DNA of 8,359 nt, taken from positions 1-8,359 of the forward strand of contig JAIROE010000009.1 of the NCBI GenBank assembly GCA_031257715.1, given 5' to 3'. Below the pieces are notes generated by a model that had not been told where the DNA came from, made no database searches, and saw nothing but the letters and a program-made list of their open reading frames with translations. Below, in pieces: positions 1-6,520 of this stretch. The DNA comes from Treponema sp. Lineage in GTDB: Bacteria > Spirochaetota > Spirochaetia > Treponematales > Breznakiellaceae. Made by a program: the position numbers and the translations under genes. The stretch's first letter is position 1, and every line of letters begins with the position of its first letter.

Positions 1-620
1 AGGGCGGCGTCAAGGGTCCCTATGGCCCGGTTGGCTTCGTCGGGGGTTTCGAGGCTGAGGAACGATTTGTCGCCGGGGTTGCGGACGCCAAGACCTTCGC
101 TGGTCATGGTGCCGATAAAGACCAGTTCCCGCTGATCCATGTTGGCGCCTATGTGGAACCACATGGAACCGGTGGGTATGTTTTCCCCGACGGAACGGGC
201 GAACCGTCCGGTCAGCATGTTCATGCCGTTAAACTGGGCATGACTGGCGATGCGGTCTACCTCGTCTACAAGCTGGGAAACTTCCACCTGAATGTACATG
301 CGGTCTTCCTCGGAATAGATGCCGTTCGCCGCCTGTACCGCCAGTTCCCGGAGCCGCTGCATGATGTCCTGGCTTTCCTGCAGGTAGCCTTCGCTGACCT
401 GTATGAAGGAAATGCCGTTCATGGCGTTGGCCGAAGCCTGGTTGAGACCCCGGATTTGACTGCGCAATTTTTCGGAAACGGCGAGCCCGGAAGCATCGTC
501 ACCGGCACGGTTAATGCGAAGTCCGGATGAGAGTTTCTCCATGTTCTTGGTAAGGCTTTCCTGGGTAACTTTGAGAGAACGGTCAGCGAACATGGCGCTG
601 AGGTTGTGGTTGATGATCAT
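1..620 (-). CDS. flaB: Flagellar filament core flagellin FlaB (C-terminus beyond window)
   Basis: Core subunit of the periplasmic flagellar filament, exported by the flagellar type III system. The reading frame starts at ATG 618-620 and stays open to base 1, giving about 206 residues. It begins [11 protein letters not shown] and contains the flagellin signature [17 protein letters not shown] near residues 31-47. It continues with [28 protein letters not shown] and [22 protein letters not shown], then the spirochaete-typical stretch [15 protein letters not shown]. From memory, spirochaete FlaB proteins are about 286 residues, so roughly 80 C-terminal residues (the returning D1/D0 helices) lie outside the window. 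The start is fixed by AAGGAGG at 626-632, five bases upstream. The gene has its own sigma-28-like promoter and a structured leader, so it is probably transcribed separately from rarA upstream. Which FlaB paralogue (FlaB1/2/3) it is cannot be decided from a partial sequence. Confidence 0.97.
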   Translation of the reverse strand, partial: MIINHNLSAMFADRSLKVTQESLTKNMEKLSSGLRINRAGDDASGLAVSEKLRSQIRGLNQASANAMNGISFIQVSEGYLQESQDIMQRLRELAVQAANGIYSEEDRMYIQVEVSQLVDEVDRIASHAQFNGMNMLTGRFARSVGENIPTGSMWFHIGANMDQRELVFIGTMTSEGLGVRNPGDKSFLSLETPDEANRAIGTLDAA

Positions 621-625
621 GTCAT

Positions 626-634
626 CCTCCTTGA
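626..634 (-). promoter_or_regulatory. flaB ribosome-binding site overlapping a GGA (CsrA-type) motif
   Basis: On the minus strand this reads TCAAGGAGG, five bases before the flaB ATG. It contains a full Shine-Dalgarno (AAGGAGG) and fits the CsrA consensus ACANGGANG at every constrained position except the first. A GGA motif over the Shine-Dalgarno is the position where CsrA blocks translation in known targets. That it is a CsrA site is inference; that it is the RBS is close to certain. Confidence 0.75.
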
Positions 635-642
635 TAAGTCTG

Positions 643-664
643 GCAAAAACATCCGTGTTTTTGC
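643..664 (-). promoter_or_regulatory. flaB leader hairpin with CsrA-type GGA loop
   Basis: On the minus strand, GCAAAAACA and TGTTTTTGC form a perfect 9-bp stem closed by the four bases CGGA. The apex reads ACACGGATGT (649-658), which fits ACANGGANGU, the core preferred by CsrA, with GGA in the loop. The hairpin ends about 9 bases upstream of the Shine-Dalgarno complement at 626-634, so one CsrA dimer could bridge both sites. The hairpin is seen directly; CsrA binding is inferred. The stem is AT-rich and lacks a terminator tail, so it does not look like an attenuator. Confidence 0.6.
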
Positions 665-675
665 TTTTTGGGACG

Positions 676-684
676 TGTCCCTGT
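676..684 (-). promoter_or_regulatory. Upstream GGA motif in the flaB leader
   Basis: The minus strand reads ACAGGGACA, matching the first seven positions of the CsrA consensus (ACANGGA). It overlaps a short palindrome (670-681) in which GGGAC can pair with GTCCC around two bases. It would be a third GGA site upstream of the hairpin and RBS sites. A nine-base match is weak on its own. Confidence 0.3.
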
Positions 685-732
685 GGAACGATAATCGCGG
701 AATTACCGCCCGAAAAGACCTGTCCATTTCCA

Positions 733-760
733 TTTTCGGCATATTACAGGGAAAACTTGA
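733..760 (-). promoter_or_regulatory. Sigma-28 (FliA/WhiG-type) promoter of flaB
   Basis: The minus strand reads TCAAGTTT, 12 bases, then GCCGAAAA. The flagellar sigma-28 consensus is TAAAGTTT-N11-GCCGATAA, so there is one mismatch in each box and the spacer is one base longer. Just upstream (761-779) is an A/T-rich run that could act as an UP element. Transcription would start near 725, giving a leader of about 100 nt that holds the hairpin and GGA sites. Late flagellin genes are usually sigma-28 dependent, which fits. Confidence 0.65.
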
Positions 761-785
761 GTATTTTTTTTAAAAGTACGGAAGA

Positions 786-3086
786 TTATCCGGGGAACTC
801 CACGGGGACCCCGGCGCGGAGCAGAACGCTTTTCCATTTCCAGAGCAACGGCCCCTTCTGCACACGTTCTTCCAGCACTCGCCGTATATGGAGCAGAGAC
901 TCGGGCGGCATCGCCTTTGCCATGAAGGCTCCCCACCGTGATTTTTCGCCGTTAAACCAGTTTTCAATGTCCCTGTGTGTGACAAGCCGTTCTTCTTCCT
1001 GATCAAGCAGGGTGATCCGTACGGAAAACCCCTCCCCGCCGAAACTCCGCTCCAGATCTTCCCTGTCCCAGGTCCACCAGAGCGGCATGCCGGGATCTTT
1101 TTTGCCGAAAAAGGCGTCTTCGGCTTCGGCGAGCCCGGCCGCGAACCCTTCTTCAAGGGATGTTTCTTCCAGGACACGGGAAATACGCTCCCCAAGGCGG
1201 GGAGGGGAGGCAAGCAGGACCAGATTTCCACCGGGCGCAAGCAGTTTTCTGGCCCCGGAAGCCAGATCCCTGAAGACTTCCCCAATGCCGCCGGAAGTTT
1301 CCAGGGCCGTTTTCCGCGTCCGCCATGGTTCCCGGATGATGATATGGTCGAATTGTGAACTTGAAAACCATTCGCCGCATTGTGCGGGGGAAGGAAGAAA
1401 AGCCCCGGAAAATACCGCCAGTTCCGGCTGTTCCGTCTGGTCAAGAGCGGCCGCATAGCGGAGGAGGGCTTCCCTTGTACTTTCACCGTCGACAAGCCCC
1501 GCGCAGAGCCCTTCGGGAACGCGCCTCAGCCCCTCCCAAAGGATGAGCCCGTCACCGGCCAGCGGCACAAGAAGCCGGTGATGCCGGGCTATGGTCAGGG
1601 CGCCGAAAAGGGCGTTCCTGTCCGAAAGAAGAAGCCTGCTCCTCCCCGATTCCAGGCGCTTGAACCATCCTTCCCGGCCTTTTGAGGACGCCGACCAGGT
1701 AAGAAGCTCCCCGTCGGCGGGATTTTCGCCGCCGCCAAAAACTATGGCGGCCTGAAGCTCCCGCTTCCCAAGGACATCTTCCCGTATTTTCCCTTCATAG
1801 CCCGACATTGAAGGTATGTAAAAAGTCCTTCCCCTGAGGCTTGAAGGGAGGTACTGTTGAGCCGCCCAGTGATCCCGGTAGGCGTGAGGGTACAGGTAAC
1901 CTTCTCCGTGGCCAAAACCTTCGGCATCGCGGTTCGCGTCACGAAGGTGGGCAGGAACTTCGGCGTCTTCCTTTTCGACTTCCCCCATAGCGTCGAAAAA
2001 GGACATGGCGGTATTTGATTTCGGCGCGGTTGCAAGGTAGAGGCAGGCGTGGGCGAGAGGAAAATTGCCTTCGGGAAAACCGATGCGGTCGAAGGCTTCG
2101 GCACAGGAAACAACCACCGAAAGAGCATGGGGATCGGCAAGCCCCACGTCCTCGCTTGCCAGAATAATCATGCGGCGGAATATAAAAGAGGGATCTTCAC
2201 CGGCCCGTACCATCTTGGCAAGCCAGTACAGGGCGGCGTCGGGATCGCTGCCCCGCACGCTTTTGATAAAGGCGCTTATCGTATCAAAATGATAATCCCC
2301 ATCCCTGTCATACAATACCGCCCGGCGCTGAATGCTTTCCTCGGCGGTTTCCATGGAGATGAAAATTTCGGCGCCCGGTAAAGGCGGCCATGCGGGAACC
2401 GAGGTTTCGACGGCCAGTTCAAGGGCGTTAAGGAGGCTCCGGGCGTCGCCGCCGGCCACTTCGACGATATGCTCCAGGGCGCCCTCCGCAAAAGTAACTT
2501 TCAATCCGCCGTAACCCCGCTCTCCGTCCAGCAGCGCTCTCCGCGCCGTTTCAAGCAGATCCGCCCGGGAAAGAGATTTAAGCTGAAAAATGCGGCTCCG
2601 GCTGACCAGAGCGCGGTTTACCTCGAAAAAGGGATTTTCCGTGGTGGCTCCCACGAGGATCACCGTGCCGTTTTCCACCCAGGGGAGCAGGGCGTCCTGT
2701 TGGGCCTTGTTCCAGCGGTGGACTTCGTCCACAAAAAGAATGGTCCGTTTTCCGTAGAGCCGCAGCCGCTCGTCGGCACGGTCTATGGCTTCCCGTATAT
2801 CCCTGATTCCCGAAAGAACCGCGTTGAGGCTTTCAAAATGCCCTCTCGTAGTGTTGGCGATGACACGGGCAAGGCTGGTTTTTCCCGTTCCCGGCGGTCC
2901 GTAAAAAATTACCGAAGAAAGCCTGTCGGCCTGTATGGACCGCCTGAGGAGCCGGCCGGGGCCGACTATGTGCTCCTGGCCTATGACATCATCAAGGGTA
3001 CGCGGCCGCATGCGGTCCGCAAGCGGGCCGGAATTTTCCCAGGGACCTTCCGCCCTGACGTTGCGCGCGGAGAAAAGATCGCTCAC
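786..3086 (-). CDS. rarA: RarA/MgsA-type AAA+ ATPase fused to a methyltransferase-like C-terminal domain
   Basis: Replication-associated recombination ATPase (RarA/MgsA/WRNIP1 family), acting at stalled replication forks. Residues 1 to about 436 are RarA-like: Walker A GPPGTGKT (63-70), Walker B FVDEVH followed by RWNKAQQD (118 on), sensor 1 GATTENP (146-152), the arginine-finger region SRSRIF (162-167), sensor 2 GDARSLLN (213-220), [10 protein letters not shown] (310-319) and the family's closing block [11 protein letters not shown]...QQYLP (397 on). RarA proteins normally end near here at about 430-450 residues. This one continues for some 330 more. The extra part contains [10 protein letters not shown] (504-513), GLVDGES (530-536), [10 protein letters not shown] (579-588) and [15 protein letters not shown] (615-629), in the order of class I SAM-methyltransferase motifs I, II, IV and VI; no catalytic residue is obvious. 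I prefer GTG 3084-3086, which makes a GTGA overlap with the upstream stop and puts SDLFS at the N-terminus. GTG at 3101 or 3107 would add 5 or 7 residues, and 3101 has the better-spaced GGGAAGA. Last gene of the probable envelope operon. Confidence 0.93.
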   Translation of the reverse strand: MSDLFSARNVRAEGPWENSGPLADRMRPRTLDDVIGQEHIVGPGRLLRRSIQADRLSSVIFYGPPGTGKTSLARVIANTTRGHFESLNAVLSGIRDIREAIDRADERLRLYGKRTILFVDEVHRWNKAQQDALLPWVENGTVILVGATTENPFFEVNRALVSRSRIFQLKSLSRADLLETARRALLDGERGYGGLKVTFAEGALEHIVEVAGGDARSLLNALELAVETSVPAWPPLPGAEIFISMETAEESIQRRAVLYDRDGDYHFDTISAFIKSVRGSDPDAALYWLAKMVRAGEDPSFIFRRMIILASEDVGLADPHALSVVVSCAEAFDRIGFPEGNFPLAHACLYLATAPKSNTAMSFFDAMGEVEKEDAEVPAHLRDANRDAEGFGHGEGYLYPHAYRDHWAAQQYLPSSLRGRTFYIPSMSGYEGKIREDVLGKRELQAAIVFGGGENPADGELLTWSASSKGREGWFKRLESGRSRLLLSDRNALFGALTIARHHRLLVPLAGDGLILWEGLRRVPEGLCAGLVDGESTREALLRYAAALDQTEQPELAVFSGAFLPSPAQCGEWFSSSQFDHIIIREPWRTRKTALETSGGIGEVFRDLASGARKLLAPGGNLVLLASPPRLGERISRVLEETSLEEGFAAGLAEAEDAFFGKKDPGMPLWWTWDREDLERSFGGEGFSVRITLLDQEEERLVTHRDIENWFNGEKSRWGAFMAKAMPPESLLHIRRVLEERVQKGPLLWKWKSVLLRAGVPVEFPG

Positions 3087-4300
3087 TCCTCCATGTTCCA
3101 CTGCCACCCGTCTTCCCGCAATTTATAGGACCAAAGCCCGTTCTGTGCCGTCGCCGCGAAAAGAGTCATCCGGGTATCAATAGCGGACGGCGCCTGCATC
3201 ATCTGATTAATGGAATATTTTCCTATGGAATTGTCGTAATCCCCTGAATCGGTGTAGGGGTTGGACCCCCCGGAGCCCGGCTTGGCGCAGGTAACATAGT
3301 TCGTACCCAGTGAAAACTGGCCGCTGTTAAATATCAACGATATTTCACCATAGCCGTAAGTCGAATAGTCGCCGTCAAGGTTGATAAGCAGGTAACGTTT
3401 TGAAGAGTCGAGGGGGTCCTGCCAGAGCCCCAGGGACCGGCTCCATTTGGAAAGGCGGTATATGCTGCCCCGCGGGTCAATACCCGAAGCGCTTACACTG
3501 TACAGGGAACCATCCCGGGCAATAGCCGCTATTTCACTGCCCGTGGTGTTTTCCAGATTATTATCGGAGGTGACCATATCCCCCAGGTTGACGATTCCCG
3601 AAATGTTAAGCGCCGCCATGCCTGAAACTACCGTCCCGGGAGCCAGGGGGGTGCCCGAAGCCTGGTACTCGACCCTGTATATCCCGGTCCCGGCGGTGGC
3701 GAGGAAAAAACAGGATGATCCCGCCGTATGGCCGTCCGCGGCGACTCCGGTGAGGTACTGCGTGCCGGTGTTCAGTAACGTAAGGCTGCTTTTCGTCGAA
3801 TCGACATAAAAGAGGGCGTACTTTCCCCTGTCGTCGGTAACGCCCTTGAGCAGACAGCTTGCAAAAAGGCGGTGCTCGTTGCCGTAGATGCTCTGTAATG
3901 TATAAGCGGCGGCGTCTCCCATGTAAACCGTTTCCCACTGTCCCGAAACCGGATCGGAAGAACGCCAGAGCATAAAATTATCGGGGGAGCCGCTTCCGGT
4001 AGACACCAGCATGTAGAGGTGCTCATTTGTTGCCGCGAGGCTGAGAATTTTCCCCTCCGGTTTTACAAGAGGCATCCATAGTGAACCGTAATAGCAGTAA
4101 AGGACGGAACTTCCTGTGTACATGGCCTTGCCGGAAGAAAAGGGCCCAATGACAATGGAAGTAACCGGCCCCGGGATTCTCGCTTCGGTCGGAGCCTTTT
4201 CCCGGTGAATGTTGTAAAAAATGGGGTAGGGCGTACAGGACGCCGCAAGAATCACGCATCCGCATACCAGGGAGTACAGGCGGAACCTTATGCTGTTCAT
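3083..4300 (-). CDS. Putative lipoprotein, possible beta-propeller-like, function unknown
   Basis: A 405-residue exported protein that I do not recognise as a named family. The N-terminus is MNSIRFRLYSLVCGCVILAASC: a basic start, a hydrophobic core and Leu-Ala-Ala-Ser-Cys, with Cys22 the likely lipidation site. This fits the relaxed spirochaete lipobox. The mature part is rich in Gly, Ser, Tyr and Thr with many short hydrophobic strands. Recurring phrases such as KILSLAATNEHLYMLVS, TGVAADGHTAGSSCFFLAT, EIAAIARDGSLYSVSAS and MTLFAATAQNGLWSYK suggest a repeated beta-sheet or propeller fold; that is inference. ATG 4298-4300 is chosen because GAGGAG (4307-4312) lies six bases upstream; a TTG three bases earlier is too close. 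It follows the beta-barrel gene by 75 bases and its stop overlaps the start of rarA, so it is probably the middle gene of one transcript. Confidence 0.85.
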   Translation of the reverse strand: MNSIRFRLYSLVCGCVILAASCTPYPIFYNIHREKAPTEARIPGPVTSIVIGPFSSGKAMYTGSSVLYCYYGSLWMPLVKPEGKILSLAATNEHLYMLVSTGSGSPDNFMLWRSSDPVSGQWETVYMGDAAAYTLQSIYGNEHRLFASCLLKGVTDDRGKYALFYVDSTKSSLTLLNTGTQYLTGVAADGHTAGSSCFFLATAGTGIYRVEYQASGTPLAPGTVVSGMAALNISGIVNLGDMVTSDNNLENTTGSEIAAIARDGSLYSVSASGIDPRGSIYRLSKWSRSLGLWQDPLDSSKRYLLINLDGDYSTYGYGEISLIFNSGQFSLGTNYVTCAKPGSGGSNPYTDSGDYDNSIGKYSINQMMQAPSAIDTRMTLFAATAQNGLWSYKLREDGWQWNMEE

Positions 4301-4333
4301 CAAAATCTCCTCATAATCAAACAGAGGCTTTTC

Positions 4334-4369
4334 GCGGCTTGCCGAACTTCGGCGGCCTGCCGCACTTCC
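4334..4369 (-). repeat. 18-bp imperfect tandem duplication forming a GC-rich hairpin
   Basis: On the plus strand, GCGGCTTGCCGAACTTCG (4334-4351) is followed directly by GCGGCCTGCCGCACTTCC (4352-4369), identical at 15 of 18 positions. The first copy and the next bases contain GCCGAA-C-TTCGGC, a 6-bp stem, flanked by GCGGC and GCCGC that can extend it. It sits between the beta-barrel stop codon and the lipoprotein ribosome-binding site. It has no T-tract on the minus strand, so it looks like an intercistronic mRNA structure rather than a terminator. It could belong to a genome-wide short repeat family. Confidence 0.6.
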
Positions 4370-4375
4370 GGCTCC

Positions 4376-5101
4376 CTAGAAATGGTACCGGGCCGAAAGG
4401 GTCAGCTCGAAAAAATTGCCGTTTACGTTGTAAGCCGGATCGCTGAACCATTGGGGAACCCACCACCAATACGCATTAAGGCCGAAAGACCAGTCGGGAT
4501 TAAAACGGAAATAAGCGGCTCCTCCACCCTTCATGTAAAACCCCGGATACCCGTGATCCAGATACCGCTGGGGGGCGATGCCCAGTGCGATACCGAGGGG
4601 AAATTCAAAAGGTCCGACGACAAACTGATACCCCCCCCGTATTCCTACCGGTACAATAAAGAGCATGTTTTTTCCGATGGAAGTCGCAAACATGCCCCCC
4701 AACTCGACGCCAAGATACCAGTGGGCGTCGATGAAGAAATTGTAGGACAGGAAACCCGTGTAATTCGGAATGTTCAAATTGTGGCCGTTATGAATTTCGG
4801 GGAAGAGGGTGGGAAAAAGAAGCCCCAGATTGATACTGAAAAACTGATCCCCTCTGGAATAGAGATCCGGTATATATCCGGTGTAATCTTCCGCCGGAAC
4901 CTCTTCGTCGTCAGGGAAATCAGGCTCCCCGGGAGGCTCTTCCCGGGGAGGTTCCTCCCGCAAAGGCTCCGAAGGAACGGCGGCATCCGGTTCTTCCGCG
5001 TTTGTTTCCTGGGCAGACAACACCGCGTCGTGGTGTCTGAACGCGGTACCCCACAGTAAAAACAACGTCAAAATCATTATAAAGGCTCTTGCCTTCTGCA
5101 T
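4376..5101 (-). CDS. Small outer-membrane beta-barrel protein
   Basis: A 241-residue exported protein. Residues 1-30 look like a signal peptide (hydrophobic IMILTLFLLWGTAF, probable cleavage after VLSA at 30). An acidic, proline-rich linker (about 31-72, EEPPREEPPGEPDFPDDEE) could stay in the periplasm. From about 85 to the end there are alternating, aromatic-rich amphipathic strands with Gly-rich turns (FFSINLGLLFPTLF, WYLGVELGGMF, VPVGIRGGYQFVVG, SFGLNAYWWW, FFELTLSARYHF). It ends in Tyr-His-Phe, the usual C-terminal aromatic signature for barrel insertion. The size suits an eight-stranded barrel like the small OmpW/OmpX-like barrels described in Treponema pallidum; I cannot say which is the orthologue. 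The start is supported by AGGAG at 5110-5114, eight bases upstream. It has a good sigma-70 promoter and a long leader hairpin, and is probably first in the operon with the lipoprotein and rarA. Confidence 0.85.
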   Translation of the reverse strand: MQKARAFIMILTLFLLWGTAFRHHDAVLSAQETNAEEPDAAVPSEPLREEPPREEPPGEPDFPDDEEVPAEDYTGYIPDLYSRGDQFFSINLGLLFPTLFPEIHNGHNLNIPNYTGFLSYNFFIDAHWYLGVELGGMFATSIGKNMLFIVPVGIRGGYQFVVGPFEFPLGIALGIAPQRYLDHGYPGFYMKGGGAAYFRFNPDWSFGLNAYWWWVPQWFSDPAYNVNGNFFELTLSARYHF

Positions 5102-5130
5102 GCATACGACTCCTGTACCGGTTATGCGGC

Positions 5131-5165
5131 GCCTGTCCGCAAAACCGGCCGCTTTGCGGACAGGC
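5131..5165 (-). promoter_or_regulatory. Perfect 13-bp inverted repeat in the leader of the beta-barrel gene
   Basis: GCCTGTCCGCAAA (5131-5143) and TTTGCGGACAGGC (5153-5165) are exact reverse complements around a nine-base loop. The element lies downstream of the 5192-5220 promoter and 30 bases upstream of the start codon, so it would be in the 5' leader of the mRNA. No T-run follows it in the minus direction, so it is not a normal terminator for the gene at 5240. It could be a protein-binding operator, an mRNA-stabilising hairpin or an RNA switch stem. The repeat is certain; its role is not. Confidence 0.7.
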
Positions 5166-5191
5166 TGCGGATTTTAGTCAGACAGACATCA

Positions 5192-5220
5192 ACTATACCG
5201 GATATTTTTCTCTTTATCAA
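5192..5220 (-). promoter_or_regulatory. Sigma-70 promoter driving the beta-barrel/lipoprotein/rarA genes
   Basis: The minus strand has TTGATA (5215-5220), a 17-base spacer and TATAGT (5192-5197), close to TTGACA-N17-TATAAT. The predicted start near 5185 leaves a leader of about 84 nt containing the 13-bp inverted repeat and the AGGAG ribosome-binding site. It lies in the 138-base gap after the SPFH-like gene. It could drive the three minus-strand genes that follow, since no other convincing promoter is visible between them. Confidence 0.7.
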
Positions 5221-5239
5221 TAATGTATAACAACCGGAA

Positions 5240-6058
5240 TCAGGGGGGAGTTACCGGAACGGCAATTCCCTTTTCTATTGAAAGAAACTGTATCAAAACA
5301 GGGTATTTGGTAAGAAGTTCTCCATATTTTTCCAGTTCGTCAAAACGAAACCGGGTGTCGATGCGGTTTTCGGCGTCCTGGTTCAGGATTGAGGAAAGAT
5401 ATTCCCGCTGTTTTGCGAGGTATTCTTCATAGAGGCCGCGGGCCTGCCGGTAAAGGGCAAAATCCGGAAAAACCGCCGTATGGATGGGGCATGAAACATT
5501 TTTTATATACGGAAAAGCCTTCCGTATATCCCTTTCAAGGCGTTCGTTTTTTCCGCTTCCCAGGATCTTCTCCACATCATCGGCGTAGCCCGAATCGGAT
5601 TCAAGGAGGCCCTGAATAAAGATCCCTATTTCCCCTGACAGCCGCTCTTCAAAAGCCTCAAGTTCATCCTGACTATTTATGGAATGTTTCTCAACAAGGG
5701 AAACGAGGGATGCCTCGTCTATTGTGTACGAGAGGGAGGCGGAAAATTCATAGGAAAAATCCGCGCCGGAGGCGGTAAAACCCTTGTACACCTCCGCGGA
5801 AGGGAGGGTGTTTTTTATGGAAACCGAATGACGCCGCTCGTTCAGCCGGAAAACCGTTATGGTTACGTTGGTGGGAATAAGCTTGTACCAAACCCAGCGG
5901 AATTCCCCTTCCCTTACCGGTAAAGGATCAAGGCCGTGGGTCCTGGATCGCATGACCCCAACGGCTCCCGGAGAAACGGCAAACTGCGCCCAGCCCGAGA
6001 AAAAGGCAAGCCCCCCAAGGATCAACATGATGATAAAACCGAAAAAAAACTTTTTCAT
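5240..6058 (-). CDS. Membrane-anchored protein resembling the SPFH/Band 7 family
   Basis: A 272-residue protein with one N-terminal hydrophobic segment (MKKFFFGFIIMLILGGLAFFSGW, 1-23), probably an uncleaved anchor. It is followed by QFAVSPGAVGVMRSRTHGLDP (25-45), RWVWYKLIPTNVTITVFRLNERRHSVSI (54-81) and FSYEFSASLSYTIDEASLVSLVE (101-123). This succession resembles the start of Band 7 domains: a V-x-PG-x-x-GV motif, a Pro turn, a beta-strand and an acidic helix. The C-terminal half is helical and charged (QARGLYEEYLAKQREYLSSILNQ, about 205-227), as in SPFH proteins that oligomerise through coiled coils. SPFH proteins scaffold membrane microdomains or regulate membrane proteases; no specific role can be given here. 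ATG 6056-6058 is preceded by a modest AAGGGG close to the start. It is transcribed divergently from the aroH operon. The family call rests on a motif impression and is tentative. Confidence 0.75.
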   Translation of the reverse strand: MKKFFFGFIIMLILGGLAFFSGWAQFAVSPGAVGVMRSRTHGLDPLPVREGEFRWVWYKLIPTNVTITVFRLNERRHSVSIKNTLPSAEVYKGFTASGADFSYEFSASLSYTIDEASLVSLVEKHSINSQDELEAFEERLSGEIGIFIQGLLESDSGYADDVEKILGSGKNERLERDIRKAFPYIKNVSCPIHTAVFPDFALYRQARGLYEEYLAKQREYLSSILNQDAENRIDTRFRFDELEKYGELLTKYPVLIQFLSIEKGIAVPVTPP

Positions 6059-6110
6059 GGCCCCTTCGCCGGTTCGGGATAACGGGAAATCTCCACAACC
6101 CGGCGGGGTT

Positions 6111-6145
6111 TTGAGGGATTCCCTTTATGATGTATATTGTATAAT
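6111..6145 (+). promoter_or_regulatory. Probable promoter of the membrane protein/aroH operon
   Basis: In the divergent gap (6059-6175) TTGAGG (6111-6116) stands 16 bases before TATATT (6133-6138), with a perfect TATAAT at 6140-6145 just after it. Either could be the -10, but the TATAAT lacks a well-placed -35. A ribosome-binding site AGGAAAGGG (6164-6172) follows, then ATG at 6176. The same AT-rich stretch may hold the promoter of the minus-strand SPFH-like gene, where TATTAT is the best -10, with only a poor -35. Confidence 0.5.
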
Positions 6146-6175
6146 AGCGCATAAAAGAGGAATAGGAAAGGGACC

Positions 6176-6520
6176 ATGGCCGAAGAAAAGAAAAAAAAAC
6201 CGTTCTCCCTTTTCATCATGATCGCATCCCTTTCGGTTTTCTTTCTTGCCCTTCTTGCGCTCGTTTTTTATGCTGTGGGTACTGTCCGTGAATTTGCCGA
6301 CGGGACCCAGCTCTTTTTTCTGCGTTCTTTGACCGCACTGGGCCTTTTTCTTGCCTTTGTTTCGCTGTATGGAATGCTTTATAACGGATACCGCTTGATA
6401 AGGGAAGGAAAACTCCGTTTTCTTTCGGGAATGGGCGCATACCTTGTTTTGGGAATCCTTGGAACGATCCTGGCTGTTTTTGCCTCGTTTGTTTCGGTTA
6501 TATCGGGAGGAAACGCATGA
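6176..6520 (+). CDS. Small three-TM membrane protein, unknown function
   Basis: A 114-residue protein that I cannot assign to a family. A lysine-rich N-terminus (AEEKKKK) precedes three hydrophobic segments at about 11-35, 46-70 and 86-110. The loop after TM2 is basic (YRLIREGKLRF). By the positive-inside rule the N-terminus and this loop are cytoplasmic, though three segments with an N-in start would put the C-terminus outside. The start is well supported by AGGAAAGGG four to five bases upstream. Its TGA (6518-6520) overlaps the ATG of the chorismate mutase gene in an ATGA, so the two are translationally coupled. This does not prove a shared pathway. A run of eight A bases (6191-6198) lies within codons 6-8. 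Confidence 0.85.
   Translation: MAEEKKKKPFSLFIMIASLSVFFLALLALVFYAVGTVREFADGTQLFFLRSLTALGLFLAFVSLYGMLYNGYRLIREGKLRFLSGMGAYLVLGILGTILAVFASFVSVISGGNA

Noticed and set aside
153..1002. Plus-strand open frames at 153-530 and 514-1002
   Set aside because: They are antisense to flaB, its leader and the end of rarA, all of which are strongly supported on the minus strand.
770..1495. 241-codon open frame on the minus strand, overlapping the 3' half of rarA
   Set aside because: An out-of-frame shadow of the RarA C-terminal region caused by GC-rich codon bias; the rarA frame is continuous.
2469..3128. 219-codon open frame on the plus strand, antisense to the RarA ATPase domain
   Set aside because: The opposite strand encodes intact Walker A and B motifs; this frame has no recognisable features.
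4205..5059. 284-codon open frame on the plus strand across the beta-barrel gene
   Set aside because: It runs opposite a convincing signal peptide plus beta-barrel and through the 4334-4369 tandem repeat; its translation shows no domain or export signal.
5131..5165. The 13-bp hairpin as a rho-independent terminator of the SPFH-like gene
   Set aside because: No T-tract follows the stem on the minus strand, and it lies downstream of the promoter for the next gene, so a leader role fits better.
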